Source: Ixodes scapularis (taxonomy: Eukaryota > Arthropoda > Arachnida > Ixodida > Ixodidae). Taken from it: a stretch of DNA of 64,000 bases. The stretch is from positions 11,000,196 through 11,064,195 of the forward strand of contig NW_024609839.1 in the NCBI RefSeq assembly GCF_016920785.2, written 5' to 3'. The notes below the pieces were generated by a model that had not been told where the DNA came from, did no database searches, and saw nothing but the letters and a program-made list of their open reading frames with translations. Below, piece after piece: positions 10,990-22,935 of the stretch. The number at the start of each line of letters is the position of its first letter. The stretch's first letter is position 1. The position numbers and the translations under genes were made by a program.

Positions 10990-11726
10990 ACACCATCCCA
11001 ATGTTTACAAACCCCGCGCGATCTGCATAGCCCAGCAGATGTTCGCCTCTTCGCAAGGCGGGCCAACCATGGACCATAAGAGCGAACGTTGATGGTGGTA
11101 CAGGCCAGAAGCCCTTTTTTTTTCTTAAGTTGTAATATTTGGGGATAACTTTCTGCGGAATTTTTGACGAAAAGAGGGGCGCACGAGCGCTGCTTTGGTC
11201 GATCTCCACGTGCGCGCGCCCGTACCTTTGGCGGCATATCCGCAGAACGTTGTCCACGAGTATATTAGCCATTTCTGCTGTCTGTGAAGGTAAGACCAAG
11301 TACAAAACGGTCTCAGACGCGCCGCGCGCTTGTTTGTAGAGTTGTGAAACAGTTCGGTAAGAGTAACTGTCAACAAGTAGCAGTGCTCGAGGACAACCTT
11401 CTGTGGCACTTCAGAAGGGGTTAAGAGCGTGCTTGCATTGATTGGCATTCAATTTTCCAGAGAGCACAGGGTTATATAGACTAGCGGGAGAAGAAATACA
11501 GGACGTTTGTCTCGGATACACAGCCTTCTGTCGTGCTTTGGTTGCGCACGCACGCTCGTAGCTCAGGAGGCGCCGAAACGTTACAAAAAGATAAAAGAAG
11601 CTCTCCTTCGAGGTGGGTCAATCGAAAGACCCCCTTGGAGTGAGCTCCGGACTATCCGCATCCCTTTTAAGCAAGTTCGTTCGTGCAGGGCAAGTATCCT
11701 AACATAAGGTGAAACGATTAAAATAT
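10990..11726. other. Intergenic DNA, possible minimal RT remnant
   Basis: The only coding hint is a minus-strand SEVPQKVVLEHCYLL stretch near 11420-11380. It loosely recalls the LINE reverse transcriptase GVPQGSVLGP block, but the key glycines are absent. Not enough to call a gene. Confidence 0.25.
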
Positions 11727-11850
11727 AGTAGTAGTAGTAGGAGGAGGAGAAGGAGGAGGAGTTGTAGTAGTAGTTGTAGTAGTAGTAGTAGTAGCAGTAG
11801 TAGTAATAATAATATTTATATTAGTAATAATAATAAATATAATAAATCTT
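11727..11850. repeat. Trinucleotide microsatellite (TAG/GAG/TAA)n
   Basis: A run of TAG units grades into GGA/GAG and back to TAG, then into TAA/ATA-rich sequence. Interruptions show it is not pristine. Confidence 0.9.
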
Positions 11851-12369
11851 TATATTTCCCTGTCAAGAAACAACTTTACAGTTGATAATGTGGTGTATAC
11901 GAGAAAGCTAAAACACAGCACTATATCAACCATTAAAATGCACGATACGATACAAGTATAAACAATAGATAACAGAAACCAAAAAGGCTACACAAACCCC
12001 GCCTTACAATAGGCAGTTCGAAGACACCCCCCTTCGGACATGAAACATAAACTACCAAGCACAAAGAAAATGTCAAGATGAGCCTTTAGAACAGCGACGG
12101 GTAAAAAATTCAGTAGTTGGTCCGCGTCCAGCTGGGGTCTTCTGCCTTCGATAGCGTTTAGCCGCAGGTGCTCGGCCGAGTTAAAGAGCGGCGCGTGCTG
12201 GAAGCCGAACTTCTACTAAATTCTTAGCTTGTCACGGCCTTAACAACGTGGCACAAGACAGCTGCCGTCAAGAATTCGCTTTGTCATAAAAGCGTTTCTA
12301 AACTGATCCATTTCTTCGCTTTCGAGTCTTCGCATGAGCATTTCTTGACTGCTCACGGTGATCAGCGCC

Positions 12370-12490
12370 AGCTGGTTGAAGTAATGCTTTTTTTCTTCTT
12401 TTCTTTAAGGTGGAAACGTGTATATGGCAGACCGTAATGATGTGCTCAGTATCTTCCACGGAGTAAACGCAAGTTCGACGGAATACCCTC
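12370..12490 (-). pseudogene. Remnant of LINE ORF2 C-terminal zinc-knuckle region
   Basis: Minus-strand translation reads CVYSVEDTEHIITVC. LINE ORF2 proteins commonly end with a CX2C...(E/D)..H....C knuckle containing ED-EH. The second cysteine is serine here and the surrounding frame is not long. It is probably a 5'-truncated, decayed LINE tail; the rest of 11850-12780 has no stronger match. Confidence 0.35.
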
Positions 12491-13189
12491 CCTTTCGAGA
12501 GCTTTTAAGAAATAGAGAGCAACGACGTCAGCCGCGTAAATGAATCATCTCCTCAATCAACGCTTCCATCGTCGCTCTGAACGTGTGCTTTGAACCCGCG
12601 GTGATAACATTGCGAGCATTGCGCGGGAGAAGCCAATAGTATTGACGCACTTCCAGGCCATGTCGCTTCACGCGTGGGTCAGTTGGAAAGTTTAGAAATT
12701 GTTGAGCGCGTACACGTTGAATTGCGCAGCGCTGACCTATTTCTTTGCCTCTTGTTCGAGAATCGGAGTCAGTTGCGTTCACACTCTCAGACCATTAGCC
12801 CGCCCGACACAACCTGCCGGACCCAGCGTGCCACTTCTTTTGCACTTTATTTGTTGTTTGTTTTATCCAATTGTTTCTCGAAAACGTTTGTCACGCTTAT
12901 GGCGTGGGATTGCAGGCCGCAGACGTCGACAGAAACTGGAAAACTTTCACCGCGGTAGCAGTCGTTGGACGAAGCGTGGAGTGCGATTGCGGAAGTTCAC
13001 GCGAAATTGCGTTGAAAATCGCGGGCGCTCGGCGCAAACACAAACAAGTTTGCTGTTCTAAGCTTTACAAGCGCGTACGTACTACATACGAACGCGGGCA
13101 CGCGCGCGCATGGTTAAGCGTATGCTCGCTAACGCTTAGGAGCGTATGCCACATAAAAGAAAACATAAAGCCCTCTTGTCACGCGTTTG

Positions 13190-13345
13190 TGCTGCAGACA
13201 TATTCGAATATTTACACATGCACATGAACAGAGACACACATAAGCACGCACGCACGCTCGCAAGCACCCATTCCAATAACCACAGAAATATGCATACAGA
13301 CATGTTCTGTTGTTCAAAAAAGTTCACTCACTCACACGTGTAATA
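13190..13345. repeat. CA-rich low-complexity sequence
   Basis: Runs of cacaca/cacgca words (ACATGCACATG, CACGCACGCACGC). Reading frames on both strands here are by-products of composition. Confidence 0.7.
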
Positions 13346-13347
13346 AT

Positions 13348-13625
13348 AAGTGAGGGTTGTGTGGATATTTATACAGCGTGTAGTTGGTCCCCCATTTGAA
13401 ACTTGCGACGAGTCACTCGCTGTAGATGAGCATTTAGCCAGTGCAGTACGACTGCTAACCTGGGGTCTTTAACGTGCATCATTCAGTATTAGTACACGAC
13501 CGTACGCCGGTACGGTGCTCATCCAGATCGAAACGGGCAGGGATGGGAATTCCCTGGGTTCTGTAGCGCGAGCATTCGCTCCATGTGCTCCGAGCTGGTG
13601 TGCGCTAAAGCCCCTCCGTGTTTCA
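13348..13625 (-). mobile_element. tRNA-derived SINE (Ruka-like), copy 1
   Basis: Shares the core CTGTAGATGAGCATTTAG, AACGTGCATCA, CTCATCCAGATCGAA and GAGCTGGTGTGCGC with copies at 25800, 42570 and 53275, all in the same orientation. The tRNA-like head is at the high-coordinate side of the minus strand. The B box in this copy is damaged (the stretch around 13550 has lost the GTTCAA core), so it is older. Confidence 0.65.
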
Positions 13626-15350
13626 AAAGTAGCGCAATGTGCGTCGATGCAAGAGGCACGTGCAACGTGCAGTCCTCGCGAAGATCATGGCGGCAGAGCG
13701 CAGCATGAGTACAGTGCAGCACTGAGCAAGATTTCAGACGCCATGTTCTTCCCAGAAGTGGCGCGCGGCAAGTGTCTCGAGCATTCCCTCAACAATGAAT
13801 GGAGCCACTTTTCCCATGCAGAGCCGTATATGTAGAGAGTTCGGTCAAGGGGAGGTGCGGGCAGAGCCAGGGCGTGCGGCAGACTCGGGAAAAGGGCTTG
13901 GCATGCTCTCTTCACCAACCAGACGCCGAAAAGAATCCTCTAGTGGTGGTAGCGAGAAACAGTTCTGAAGGTCTATGTTCGTATATGGCTTTAATAAGTG
14001 CGTAAGAGTGAAGTGTAGTAACTCTTCGTGGTTGAAAATAGGGTTCACGTGTTGCTTTGATCATGATCATGCAGAAAGATGTAAGAAACGAATGCGCCGC
14101 TCAACTCTGTTTTGCGCGGACAGAGTGTGACCGCTCGGACGGCCGATTCGCGGCCCTCGGCGTTTGGTGTATGGATTATGTCGATCGTTCCGCTAGTCGC
14201 ACTCTTTCACCATCATTTTGAATGAGCCTGATTGAAAATATTTTCAGCCATCGAGAGTTACTCTAATGCAGTTATCAGGTTTGTTTCTCGCGACCACCGC
14301 CAGGGTATTATTTCCGGCTTCTGGTTGGTCACATTCCAATTTCTGAAGACGCCCTGGAACACGCGCAGCCCGCTTTCGGCCAATGGCGCCTCCTCATTTG
14401 TCTCCTATACTTCCCAACGAATGGCCAAACTCTCTACATATAAGGCTCTGTTCCCATGATAGAGGGGCTTTAGTGTGCGCTTGCCCACCCGGCCACCGAT
14501 CCCCCCTCGATTATGTGTACTCACGCGCAGTACACGCAACACAGGTTGTAAGTACACGATATATCAGACCGTAGTCGGTTTCGTAGTAGTGGCTTGGCGT
14601 ATATTTACGGTTGTACAAATTTAATCATGTAGAAAATTTACTGCGCAAGAGGATAATAGCACTCCAATAATTAGAGATTGTTACACCAGCAAATCCCGTC
14701 GCAAGCATCAGGTGACCTGAAGAGTTTACCATGCTCCGTTTTACTTCAAGTGTGATCCTAGCAGGAGGTATAGACTATTTGATTGTCTATGAAACATGAA
14801 CCCCTGCTTGCGTCCCAAACGACTTCCGGTCGTTCCGTCCTTGCAAGCCTGCCGAGCTCGCTTACGTCAGCAGTGATAGAAAGCATAAATAATACACGGA
14901 GAAAACAATTGGGGGATTTATCGAGGGACTTGGGCTAAATGATTTACCGCCTTGGAGGAGACGAGTTGGTTTACAAGAATATTCGGAAACTGTTCGCGCT
15001 ACTTGGTTGTTTTGGCGTTCGCCTGCAGAATTTGCGGTTAAGTGTTTCTTGAACATTTTTAGGCAGCGTTGTTATGGCGGGATTTATTTATTATTTTTTT
15101 TAAGTTCGCTGGGATGTGAAAACGCTCCTCAGCACGCGAGTGCGCTCGGCGCAAGCATCGCTTTGGGCGGCAGTCTTCATACCTTGTGGCTAAGGGATCA
15201 GATTGGGTGTTTGTCGCAGTCTCGTGGGCTAAAAAATAAATAAGCAGAAATAAATTCGATAAAAAAAATTATAAATAAATATACCGATATTTTGTATTAT
15301 ACTTAGTATAAAGTATTTCAATATTTGCAAGTCCTCAGCCCAGTAAGTGT
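13626..15350. other. Intergenic DNA with a SINE-flank fragment
   Basis: At 14462-14530 a short piece (CCCGGCCACCGATCCCC) matches sequence beside SINE copy 2 (25970-25990). No gene supported. Confidence 0.45.
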
Positions 15351-15380
15351 CTGTTCGTCGCTTCGGAAAGCGACGAACAG
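15351..15380. repeat. Perfect hairpin, 13-bp stem, 4-nt loop
   Basis: CTGTTCGTCGCTT, loop CGGA, then AAGCGACGAACAG. Stem is perfect. It is not followed by a T-run and no RNA gene context is seen; function unknown. Confidence 0.85.
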
Positions 15381-16185
15381 AACACTGAAAATGGAACCGG
15401 TGAGGAGCCTTTTTTGGAAAGGTCTGTTGGCGACGTGACCATCGAAAGTGTCACTGTGGTCGGCATTCCAAGGTTGTTTGAATGGTCACTATGACGTCAG
15501 CAAAGAATTTCTCATCCACGGAAATCAGGTTAACGTAAGAACGTCCATTTCTAGAATTTTCATGTTGGCAGTTTTTGTTCCAGCGCGCCATGATTTCAAC
15601 CTTCGACGATGCTTATTAAAGCACCATCCAACTTGTTCGCAAGGTAATGAAGCGAGAAGAGGAAACCATGGAAAAGCTACTGGCGCGAGCGCCTGGCTTC
15701 ATCTATGGTTTTGTTTGCGCCAGAACGCGTGCACATAGTCTGCGAGGTCCAACCCGATGCTCGCGTTGCTCAGTAAGTATGAAAAGCGTTGTACGGGTAG
15801 TATGAAACAAAGTGTAAACGTTAAAAGCACGCGCCAGATTAAGCCGCCGTTGCCGACCTTCTCTTGTCTTACCGAGACGACGAGCTACTGAAGCGGGCGT
15901 TGACCAGACTCCCCAAAGGCCTCTGCTGGGGAGAAGGACAGAGTAGCGCCTAAAGTGGCAGTAACCTGTCCTGCTGTGGCAACGATGAAGTGGAGCGAAT
16001 GGAATACGAGGAAACGAAAAGGGGGGTTGTTTAAGGCGGCACCCACGTACAGCTGCCTGAAAGCGTCTATTCTATAGACGGGCATTTTAATAAAACAAAA
16101 AAAAAACAAGGCGGAGGAAAATTTAAAGAAACAATTCAAGGTATATCAATTAGGAGCCTACATGCAGATAACAAGACTATGGCGA
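15381..16185. other. Intergenic DNA, nothing recognised
   Basis: No family similarity seen in any frame; poly-A run at 16097-16108. Confidence 0.5.
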
Positions 16186-17005
16186 TATACAGGGTGTTTC
16201 AGAAAATTCAGGCCAAATCGCTCCTGCAAAAACTACTCATCGCAACAAAAAAAAAAAAAAAAGGCTTGTGTCGTTTTGCTCCTGGGCCAGGGGCCCATTT
16301 AAGAAAATTATTAAAGTCCGAGATAATTAAGTTGTTAATTATTTTTGCGTAATTAACTTTTCTAATATTGTGTTTAAGCGCATGGTTTCAATTAGGAAAT
16401 TGCTCAGCATCGTCGAAAAACACTAAACCAACCAATTGCAGAACGATAGAAGGCACGCGAAGCATTTTACGGCGTTCTGAAATACCGCACAAATTCCACG
16501 GGTTTTTAAGTTTCGGTTTGCTATCGGTGCCCATCTTGGCCCAGGCGGCACCGCGCCCCGTGGAAAGACAGTGCAACCAACCTCTGCTGCGTCGCGCGAT
16601 GACGGCGCAGCAGAGGTTGGTTGCCCTATCTCTCCACGGGGCGCCGTGCCGCCGGGGCCCAGACGGGCTCCGATAGCAAACCGAAACTTAAAAACCCGTC
16701 GAATTTGCGCGGTTTTTCAGAACGCTGTAAAATGCTTCGCGTGCCTTCCATCGTTCTGCAATTGGTTGGTTTAGTGTTTTTTGACGATGCTGAGCAATTT
16801 TCTACTTTAAAACCAATGCCCTTAAACACAATATTAGAAAAGGTAATTACGCAAAAATAATTAACAACTTAATTATCTCGGACTTTAATAATTTTCTTAA
16901 ATGGGCCCCTGGCCCAGGACCAAAACGACACAAGCCTTTTTTCGTGGCGATGAGTGGTTTTCGCAGGAGCGATTTGGCCTGAGTTTTCTGAAACACCCTG
17001 TATAT
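16186..17005. mobile_element. 820-bp near-perfect palindromic foldback transposon
   Basis: Each arm is about 405 bp. Ends read TATACAGGGTGTTTCAGAAAA and its complement, next to TA. The centre is a 17-bp stem (AACCAACCTCTGCTGCG) with a short loop near 16595. The arms stay alignable throughout, with scattered substitutions and a short A-run length difference. No transposase. The CAGGGTGTTTC tip next to TA fits a TA-targeting (Tc1/mariner-type) transposase as mobiliser; this is inference. Confidence 0.9.
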
Positions 17006-17117
17006 ATTTGCCCTGTCGACGTCTTCACTTTATACATGATGGAGGAAACAGCTCAGAAAACAGCTCAGAAACTTTTCTGAGCTGTTTCTCTTCTCTCCAC
17101 CTTCCTAAACCAAAAAA

Positions 17118-17148
17118 TTATATATATATATACTATATATATATATAT
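17118..17148. repeat. TA microsatellite, left part
   Basis: Alternating TA interrupted by one C. It continues at 18338-18393 on the other side of the inserted hAT-like element. Confidence 0.9.
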
Positions 17149-18334
17149 CAGTGTGTCGAACCGAAAAAAATACGGGTTCGGTTACGGTTCAGGTTCAGGT
17201 AAATTTATTTTGTTCCGATTCAGTTCCGGTTCGATTAATTCGAACCACGAACCGGTTCGGGGCGCTGAACCGGTTCGCGAACCGGTTCGGAAATTATAAA
17301 TGACAAACTGCAACATCAAAATAAATTACAAAGAAAACATCTGAAATCAGCACATACGAAACGGGATACATCGTAGTGTAAGGCTCAGGGATTTCTACCA
17401 GGAATGGTTTCTTTATGTGCACTCAAAGGTTACCTCACCGACGTTTACGCATTCGGACTTCATCTAATTGAGTCCGACGCAGTAGCTGTAAAATCCGCGA
17501 CCTCCTTACAAACCCACTTACAAGTAGAACTCGCTAACTATCCCGCCACCTCGGCGTGTAAGCAATTGAAGGAACAGTAGGGAGAAAATACAGCTTTCTT
17601 TATTTGAACTAGCCTTCGGTAACTCAAATTAGACCCTTAAAGAAGTTTTCATTAAACAGGATATGGAATATAAAAAACACTTCACTGAACGCAACGCCAG
17701 AAAGACGTAATAGGATAAATATTAAAATAGAAGAGTTCGCTGTCTCACAAATATGTCAGCTTCTAAGTGCCTATAGGAAACCGGATGCATTATTATCAAA
17801 CTCCACAGCCTTTTCTTTTCTCATTCCGATGGAAGCAAGCATCAAGAACTCGCGCGTTCTAGAAACGTGTTATGAAATGAGCACACAGCAGCATTTAGGA
17901 TCTACGAGATTGTAGAAAAATAAAATCCCGTGACGCGATTTTTTTTTTGCTCAGTTTTCCAATTCTCTTTCTTCCGTGCAAGCCGCGACCAGCGCAATAC
18001 TGGTTCCTATGTCAAGATTCATGGATGCAGCGTTCGTCAAGATTCATGGATGCAGCGTTTATATTCCTAAGACTGAGTGGAGAAGAAAAATATGTAAGCG
18101 AGGTGTGTGTCAGTTGACGGCACTTAAAAAACAAATGACATTGATAGCACATTCATTGTCAACAGCGCGTGGCCGAACCGTTTTGACATGAGCCGGTAAC
18201 CAATATTTTTTCCGGTTCAGTTCCGGTTCGGGTTCATCGCGATAACAATATAACGGTTCGGGTTCGGGTTCAGTTCCGGAAAAAATACCGGTTCGGTTCC
18301 GGTTTTCGGTTCGGTTCGGTTCCGGTTCGACAAC

Positions 18335-18337
<3 letters not shown>
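17149..18337. mobile_element. hAT-like element with GGTTC-array subterminal repeats, inserted in TA microsatellite
   Basis: Left end CAGTGTGTCGAACCG; right end, read in reverse, CAGGTTGTCGAACCGG. Both match hAT-type tips (CAGNGNTGTCNAACC). Flanks are ATATATAT at 17141-17148 and 18338-18345, an 8-bp duplication (not independent proof inside a TA repeat). Both ends carry 10 or more copies of GGTTC/GAACC words (CCGGTTCGG, GGTTCGGGTTC), a plausible transposase-binding array. The 0.9-kb centre has no transposase frame, so it is non-autonomous. Confidence 0.8.

Positions 18338-18393
<56 letters not shown>
18338..18393. repeat. TA microsatellite, right part
   Basis: Uninterrupted alternating TA. 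Confidence 0.95.
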
Positions 18394-18395
<2 letters not shown>

Positions 18396-21065
18396 GTGAT
18401 TTCATCTCATATCAGGTACAAATTTTGGGCCGAATTTTTTTTTTATAGAAAAAAATACATGCTATCGGGCAGTTCCTATAACAAAAGAAGACGCAAAGGG
18501 CAAGTTCGTCGGATTATTTTTTGTTCTCAAGTTATGAACCGTTGAAGCGGAAAAGGTGGAAACTGTCGCTTTTCTAGCTTATCCGGGGTGGCATATTTCA
18601 CTCCATCCCTTTTCCTTACCCTTTTACACTACATCAATATAACCTTTGGGAAACCTCTCGACATATTCTTTTTTATGATAATTAAGCTTCTAGATCATAA
18701 CATTCTTAATGTGTTTTTTTGTTGTTGTTGTTGTTTTTTGTTTTTTGTCAAACCGCCTCTCTGCGACAATATTTGACGAAATTCAGCAAAGCTGTGCTGT
18801 CTGACCTAATCAACATATTTTTATGATATTACATCACCGTAAAGCTCCAATTAAGCTCTTTTTTTTTGTATAATTTCAATATTTTGCATTACATATATAA
18901 TGCGCTACATGTGCCTGCCAAACGTATATTTAAAAAAAACTAGCAAGTTTGGAGTCGATTTTCTAATAAACCCCACCTTTTATTTATTTTATTTTTTTTT
19001 TATTTTCAGTTATGTAATAAAGTAGTTTATCAGGAACTACCAACATAAATTTAATATATTGTTTGTATGGCCGCTATTAAGACTCGAATCTCGTGCTACG
19101 AGCGTTTCGAACGGGACTTCGCACAGGCGCTCTGCTCAGTAGAATTTCGGCCTATGTAAAGTTTTCTACTTATCGTTAGCCAGTTACTTCAATATCCAAC
19201 CATAAACATTAATAAAATTTGGAGTAGTGTACTTAAAAAAAGTTACTTAGAAGTCTGTATCCACAAGTGCGGGCACCGGCGTTTACTTCCTCTCAATCTC
19301 AATGCAAATCGTTAAAGAATTCCTCTTGAGCCTTTTGCTTTCGGCTTTGTGTATGAAATACCAAACTTGATGTGTAATTGTCATATCTTTTATGTCAAAC
19401 AGATATGCAGTGTATGATTTTTTGTCAGACGCTTAGGAAGTACGGTTTATTTTGTGAATGTACGGACTCTTTCGTAATATAATGAGCATTTTGTAGCGTG
19501 TAAGGCTTCAAATGTGTTAGTCATGTGTTTAGGTTTCATTTCTATTTTTTTGTGATTCAGGCTGGGTTACTTAGACGTTTTTTTCTTTACTTACGTTTGT
19601 CCGGGAGTATCGATAATATTTGTATCTTCTCCGTCATCACATAGTGCCAACCTCACACACCCTGCAAATCACGCCAGTGCCAAGGAAATAAATATTGTGA
19701 GGATAAATATTGTTGCTTCGCTGGCTTTTACGCTCAGATAATGAGGTAAGTACTAACATTAATTAGAAAACCTTACATGGGTCGAAATTCTGCTCAGCTG
19801 AGCGTCTATGCGAAGTCCCGTTCAAAACTCTCATAGCACGAGATTCGAGTCCTAATAGTGGCCATACCAAGAATATATTACAATTTATGTTGGTAGTTCC
19901 TGACAGACTGCTATATTACCTAACTGTAAATAAAAAAAAGAAAGAAATGAAAGGTGTTTGTTTTTAGGAAATTGACTTCAAACTTGGAAGTCGTTCTAAA
20001 TATTCGTTGTTATGGCAAATGTTCCTCGTTATATTCAAATTATATTTAATTTAATTTAAATATTCAGGTTATTTTTAAAAAAGAGCTTAATCGGAAATTT
20101 ACGGTGATTTAAAGATAATAAAAATATATTGATTAGGTCACACAGCACAGCTTGCTGAACTTCGTCAAATATTGTTGGAGAGAGGTGGTTCGACAATTAA
20201 AAAAATTAAACATATTATGACCTAGACGTTTTATTAGCATAACTTGCCGTTTGCATCTTATTTTATTAATGGAATTTACAGTACTTACGAAAACTTTTAG
20301 AGGCGTTAATTATGACTTAGTGTATTTTTGTGAGTCACTTGTATTACTGGGCGACAAGTGAACAAAAACCAAAATATAAGCTTTCATAGCCGCCATACAA
20401 ACAAAATAATAAATTTTGTGTTTACTTTATAAAGCACTGCAATAGGTAGCTAGAGAAATAAATTAGTCAAAAGAAATGGTTGACATTTTAGAAAATCGAC
20501 CACCAATTACCAAAAGTTTTGAAATAGTCCTGCTTTACAAAAAATTACTGTACTTTCTCTTTTGCACACAACATCAAATTTGTTATCATTTGATGGAGTA
20601 TACTCTAAGCTTTCTGAAAATACTAAATATGTTAACACACCTCATATAGGTCACACGGAAAAGCTGGTAAACTTTCACAAATATCGTCCAAAAACGTTAT
20701 ATTAACAAATTTTGTAAACTATATTCCGTATAGATAATCGCGTTAAGATATATATCAGAGAATATGTGTGTTCACGGGTATCTATTAAAAAAATAAGAGG
20801 CGCCAATTTTGAATTAGTGTATTTTTGCGAGTTAGTTATTTACTGACGAAACAGTCAAACAAAATGTTACATTTTCTATTTATATTACCTTATATAAGGC
20901 ACTGCAATAGCTAGCTAGAAAAAAAAATCAGCCAAATAAAAGGTGTTTTTTCTTAGAAATTGGACCTCCGATTTGCCAATATTTTGAAATAGTCCTTGCT
21001 TTACGAGAATACATTGCCTTTTCTCTTTTACACACAACGTTAAATTTGTTATCAATGGAAAGAGT

Positions 21066-21374
21066 TAGGGTGCCTTGATGTGCGCTTCGCATAGAGTGAT
21101 GCCAACTTCCTGTTACCCTTTCCCACACCCTCTTCTACCGCCATTTTGTTCCTCTCATTGTTTCCCCGTGCGCCAGAAAGTGGCCTTTGTATCCATCGGT
21201 CCTCCCATCCGAGGGGGAAAATGCTAATCCTCCCTCCGTGGGTTCCACAACGCTGCTCCGAACTTGTGACATAAGGTGCTTGTTTCCGGGAGGGTTAGAA
21301 GCCCCACGGATTGTCGCCGAGTGATATTACAAAGAGTGGCATCACCCTAGCAAAGCGCACATGAAGGCTCCCTA
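21066..21374. mobile_element. 309-bp MITE, hAT-like, with perfect 8-bp target duplication
   Basis: Flanked by GAAAGAGT at 21058-21065 and 21375-21382. Inverted ends TAGGGTGCCTTGATGTGCG and, in reverse, TAGGGAGCCTTCATGTGCG extend about 40 bp. It interrupts the third module of the composite; the sister module at 20580-20610 lacks it, giving an unoccupied relative. GC content is visibly higher than its host. Confidence 0.88.
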
Positions 21375-22689
21375 GAAAGAGTATACTCTTAGTTTTCCGA
21401 AAATACTAAATATGTTACGATATCTCAAATAGGTCACACGGAAGAGCTGGTCAAACTTTGCAAATATTGTCGAAGGGACACACTTTGACAATATTTGAAA
21501 CAAAAGTGAAGATATATAATCACAATAAAATTGTTGACAATAAATAATCCCTATTCTGAGAGTGGCCCAAAAGGGTTACACTGCACTACCGAAAAAGGGC
21601 AAAGAGTAGAAAGGGGCGAAACATGACACTTCCGACAGGCGAAGAGAAAGGACAGTTTGCTCCTCGGCTGCTTAAAAAGTCCGTAACTCGAGAACAAAAA
21701 ATCGCCCGAACTTGCGGTTCGGGCACTCCATGCCTGGGAAGGGATTTCCCCAAAACATATTTTATTCGTCAAAATTAAAAATTCGACGCCAAATTCGTGC
21801 CTGAGTTGAGATGAAACAACTCATATAGATATGCACTGCATATCTGTTTGACATAAAAAAATATTACAATTACATATCGAGCTCGGTATTTCAAACTCAA
21901 AGTCGAGAGCAAAAGGCCCCAGAGGAATTCAATAACGATTTGCATTCCCCCGTACTCAAGGGAAATAAACTGCCCCCACTTGTGGATACGGACTTCTAAG
22001 TAACTTTTTTTAAGTACACTACTCCGATTTCTATTAATTTTTATGGTGGGATATTGAGGTAACTGGCTAACGATAAGTAGAACACCTTACGTGGGCTAAA
22101 CCTTTGCTCAGCGGAGCGCCTGTGCGAAGTCCCATTCAAAACGCTCATAGCACGAGATTCGAGTCTTAATAGCGGCCATACAAACAATATATTAAATTTC
22201 TGTTGGTACTTCCTGATAAACTACTTTATTACATAACTGCGAACAAAAAAAAATAAAGGTGTTTTTTTTTAGAAAATAGACTCCAAACTTGCTAGTTTCT
22301 CGCAATATTCATTCTTCAGGTACATGTAGCGCAATATATATTTATTGCTCAATATCGAAATTATACTTAAAAGAAAGAGCTTAATTGGAGCTTTAGAGTG
22401 ACGTAAAGATCATTAAAATATGTTGAGTAGGTCAGACAACACAGCTTACTGAACTTCGTCAAACATTGTCGCGGAGAGGCGGTTTGAAAAATTAAAAAAA
22501 GATATATTAAGAGTGTTATGACCTAGACGCTCAATTAGAATTTAAAAAAAAATCATTTGTCGAGAGTGTTCCCATAAAGTTGTATTGATGTAGCGTAAAA
22601 AGTAAGGAAAAGGAATGGCGTGAAATATGGCACCCCCGATAAGCTGGAACGAATTGCGGTGGCTTAGCTCGGCTATGACAGGATATACG

Positions 22690-22935
22690 TAGCGTGAGCT
22701 TATGCGCACAAAATCAGAGGCGCTATCAAGCGGCTGCGGTGCAGCGTCAGACTTGGCTACTGTGCGACGGAGGCGCACAGCTGGACACGCGGCGGCGCCA
22801 GTGCGTCTGCCGCGGCTATGACGTCACTCCTCTGGAATGCGCAGACCGGCGAGGCGGGCGCGGCGGCGGCGGCTCCGGCGCGCCAGCTGTGCGCTGTGTG
22901 ACGTCACTGCTCCTCGCGCACGCGCAGCACGACCC
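22690..22935. promoter_or_regulatory. CpG-rich island with two CRE-type palindromes
   Basis: A GC-rich block inside AT-rich surroundings, with GGCGGCGGCGG-type runs and two TGACGTCA sites (near 22819 and 22899) in partly inverted context (GGCGCACAGCTGG against CCAGCTGTGCGC). CREB/ATF-type factors bind TGACGTCA. It sits between copies of composite modules, so it may be element-derived rather than a gene promoter. Confidence 0.35.

Noticed and set aside
11380..11450. Minus-strand SEVPQKVVLEHCYLL, similar to the LINE RT GVPQGSVLGP block
   Set aside because: Key glycines missing and no other RT motif next to it in the right order; could be chance.
15351..15380. Bacterial-type terminator hairpin
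   Set aside because: No following T-run, no operon, eukaryotic context.
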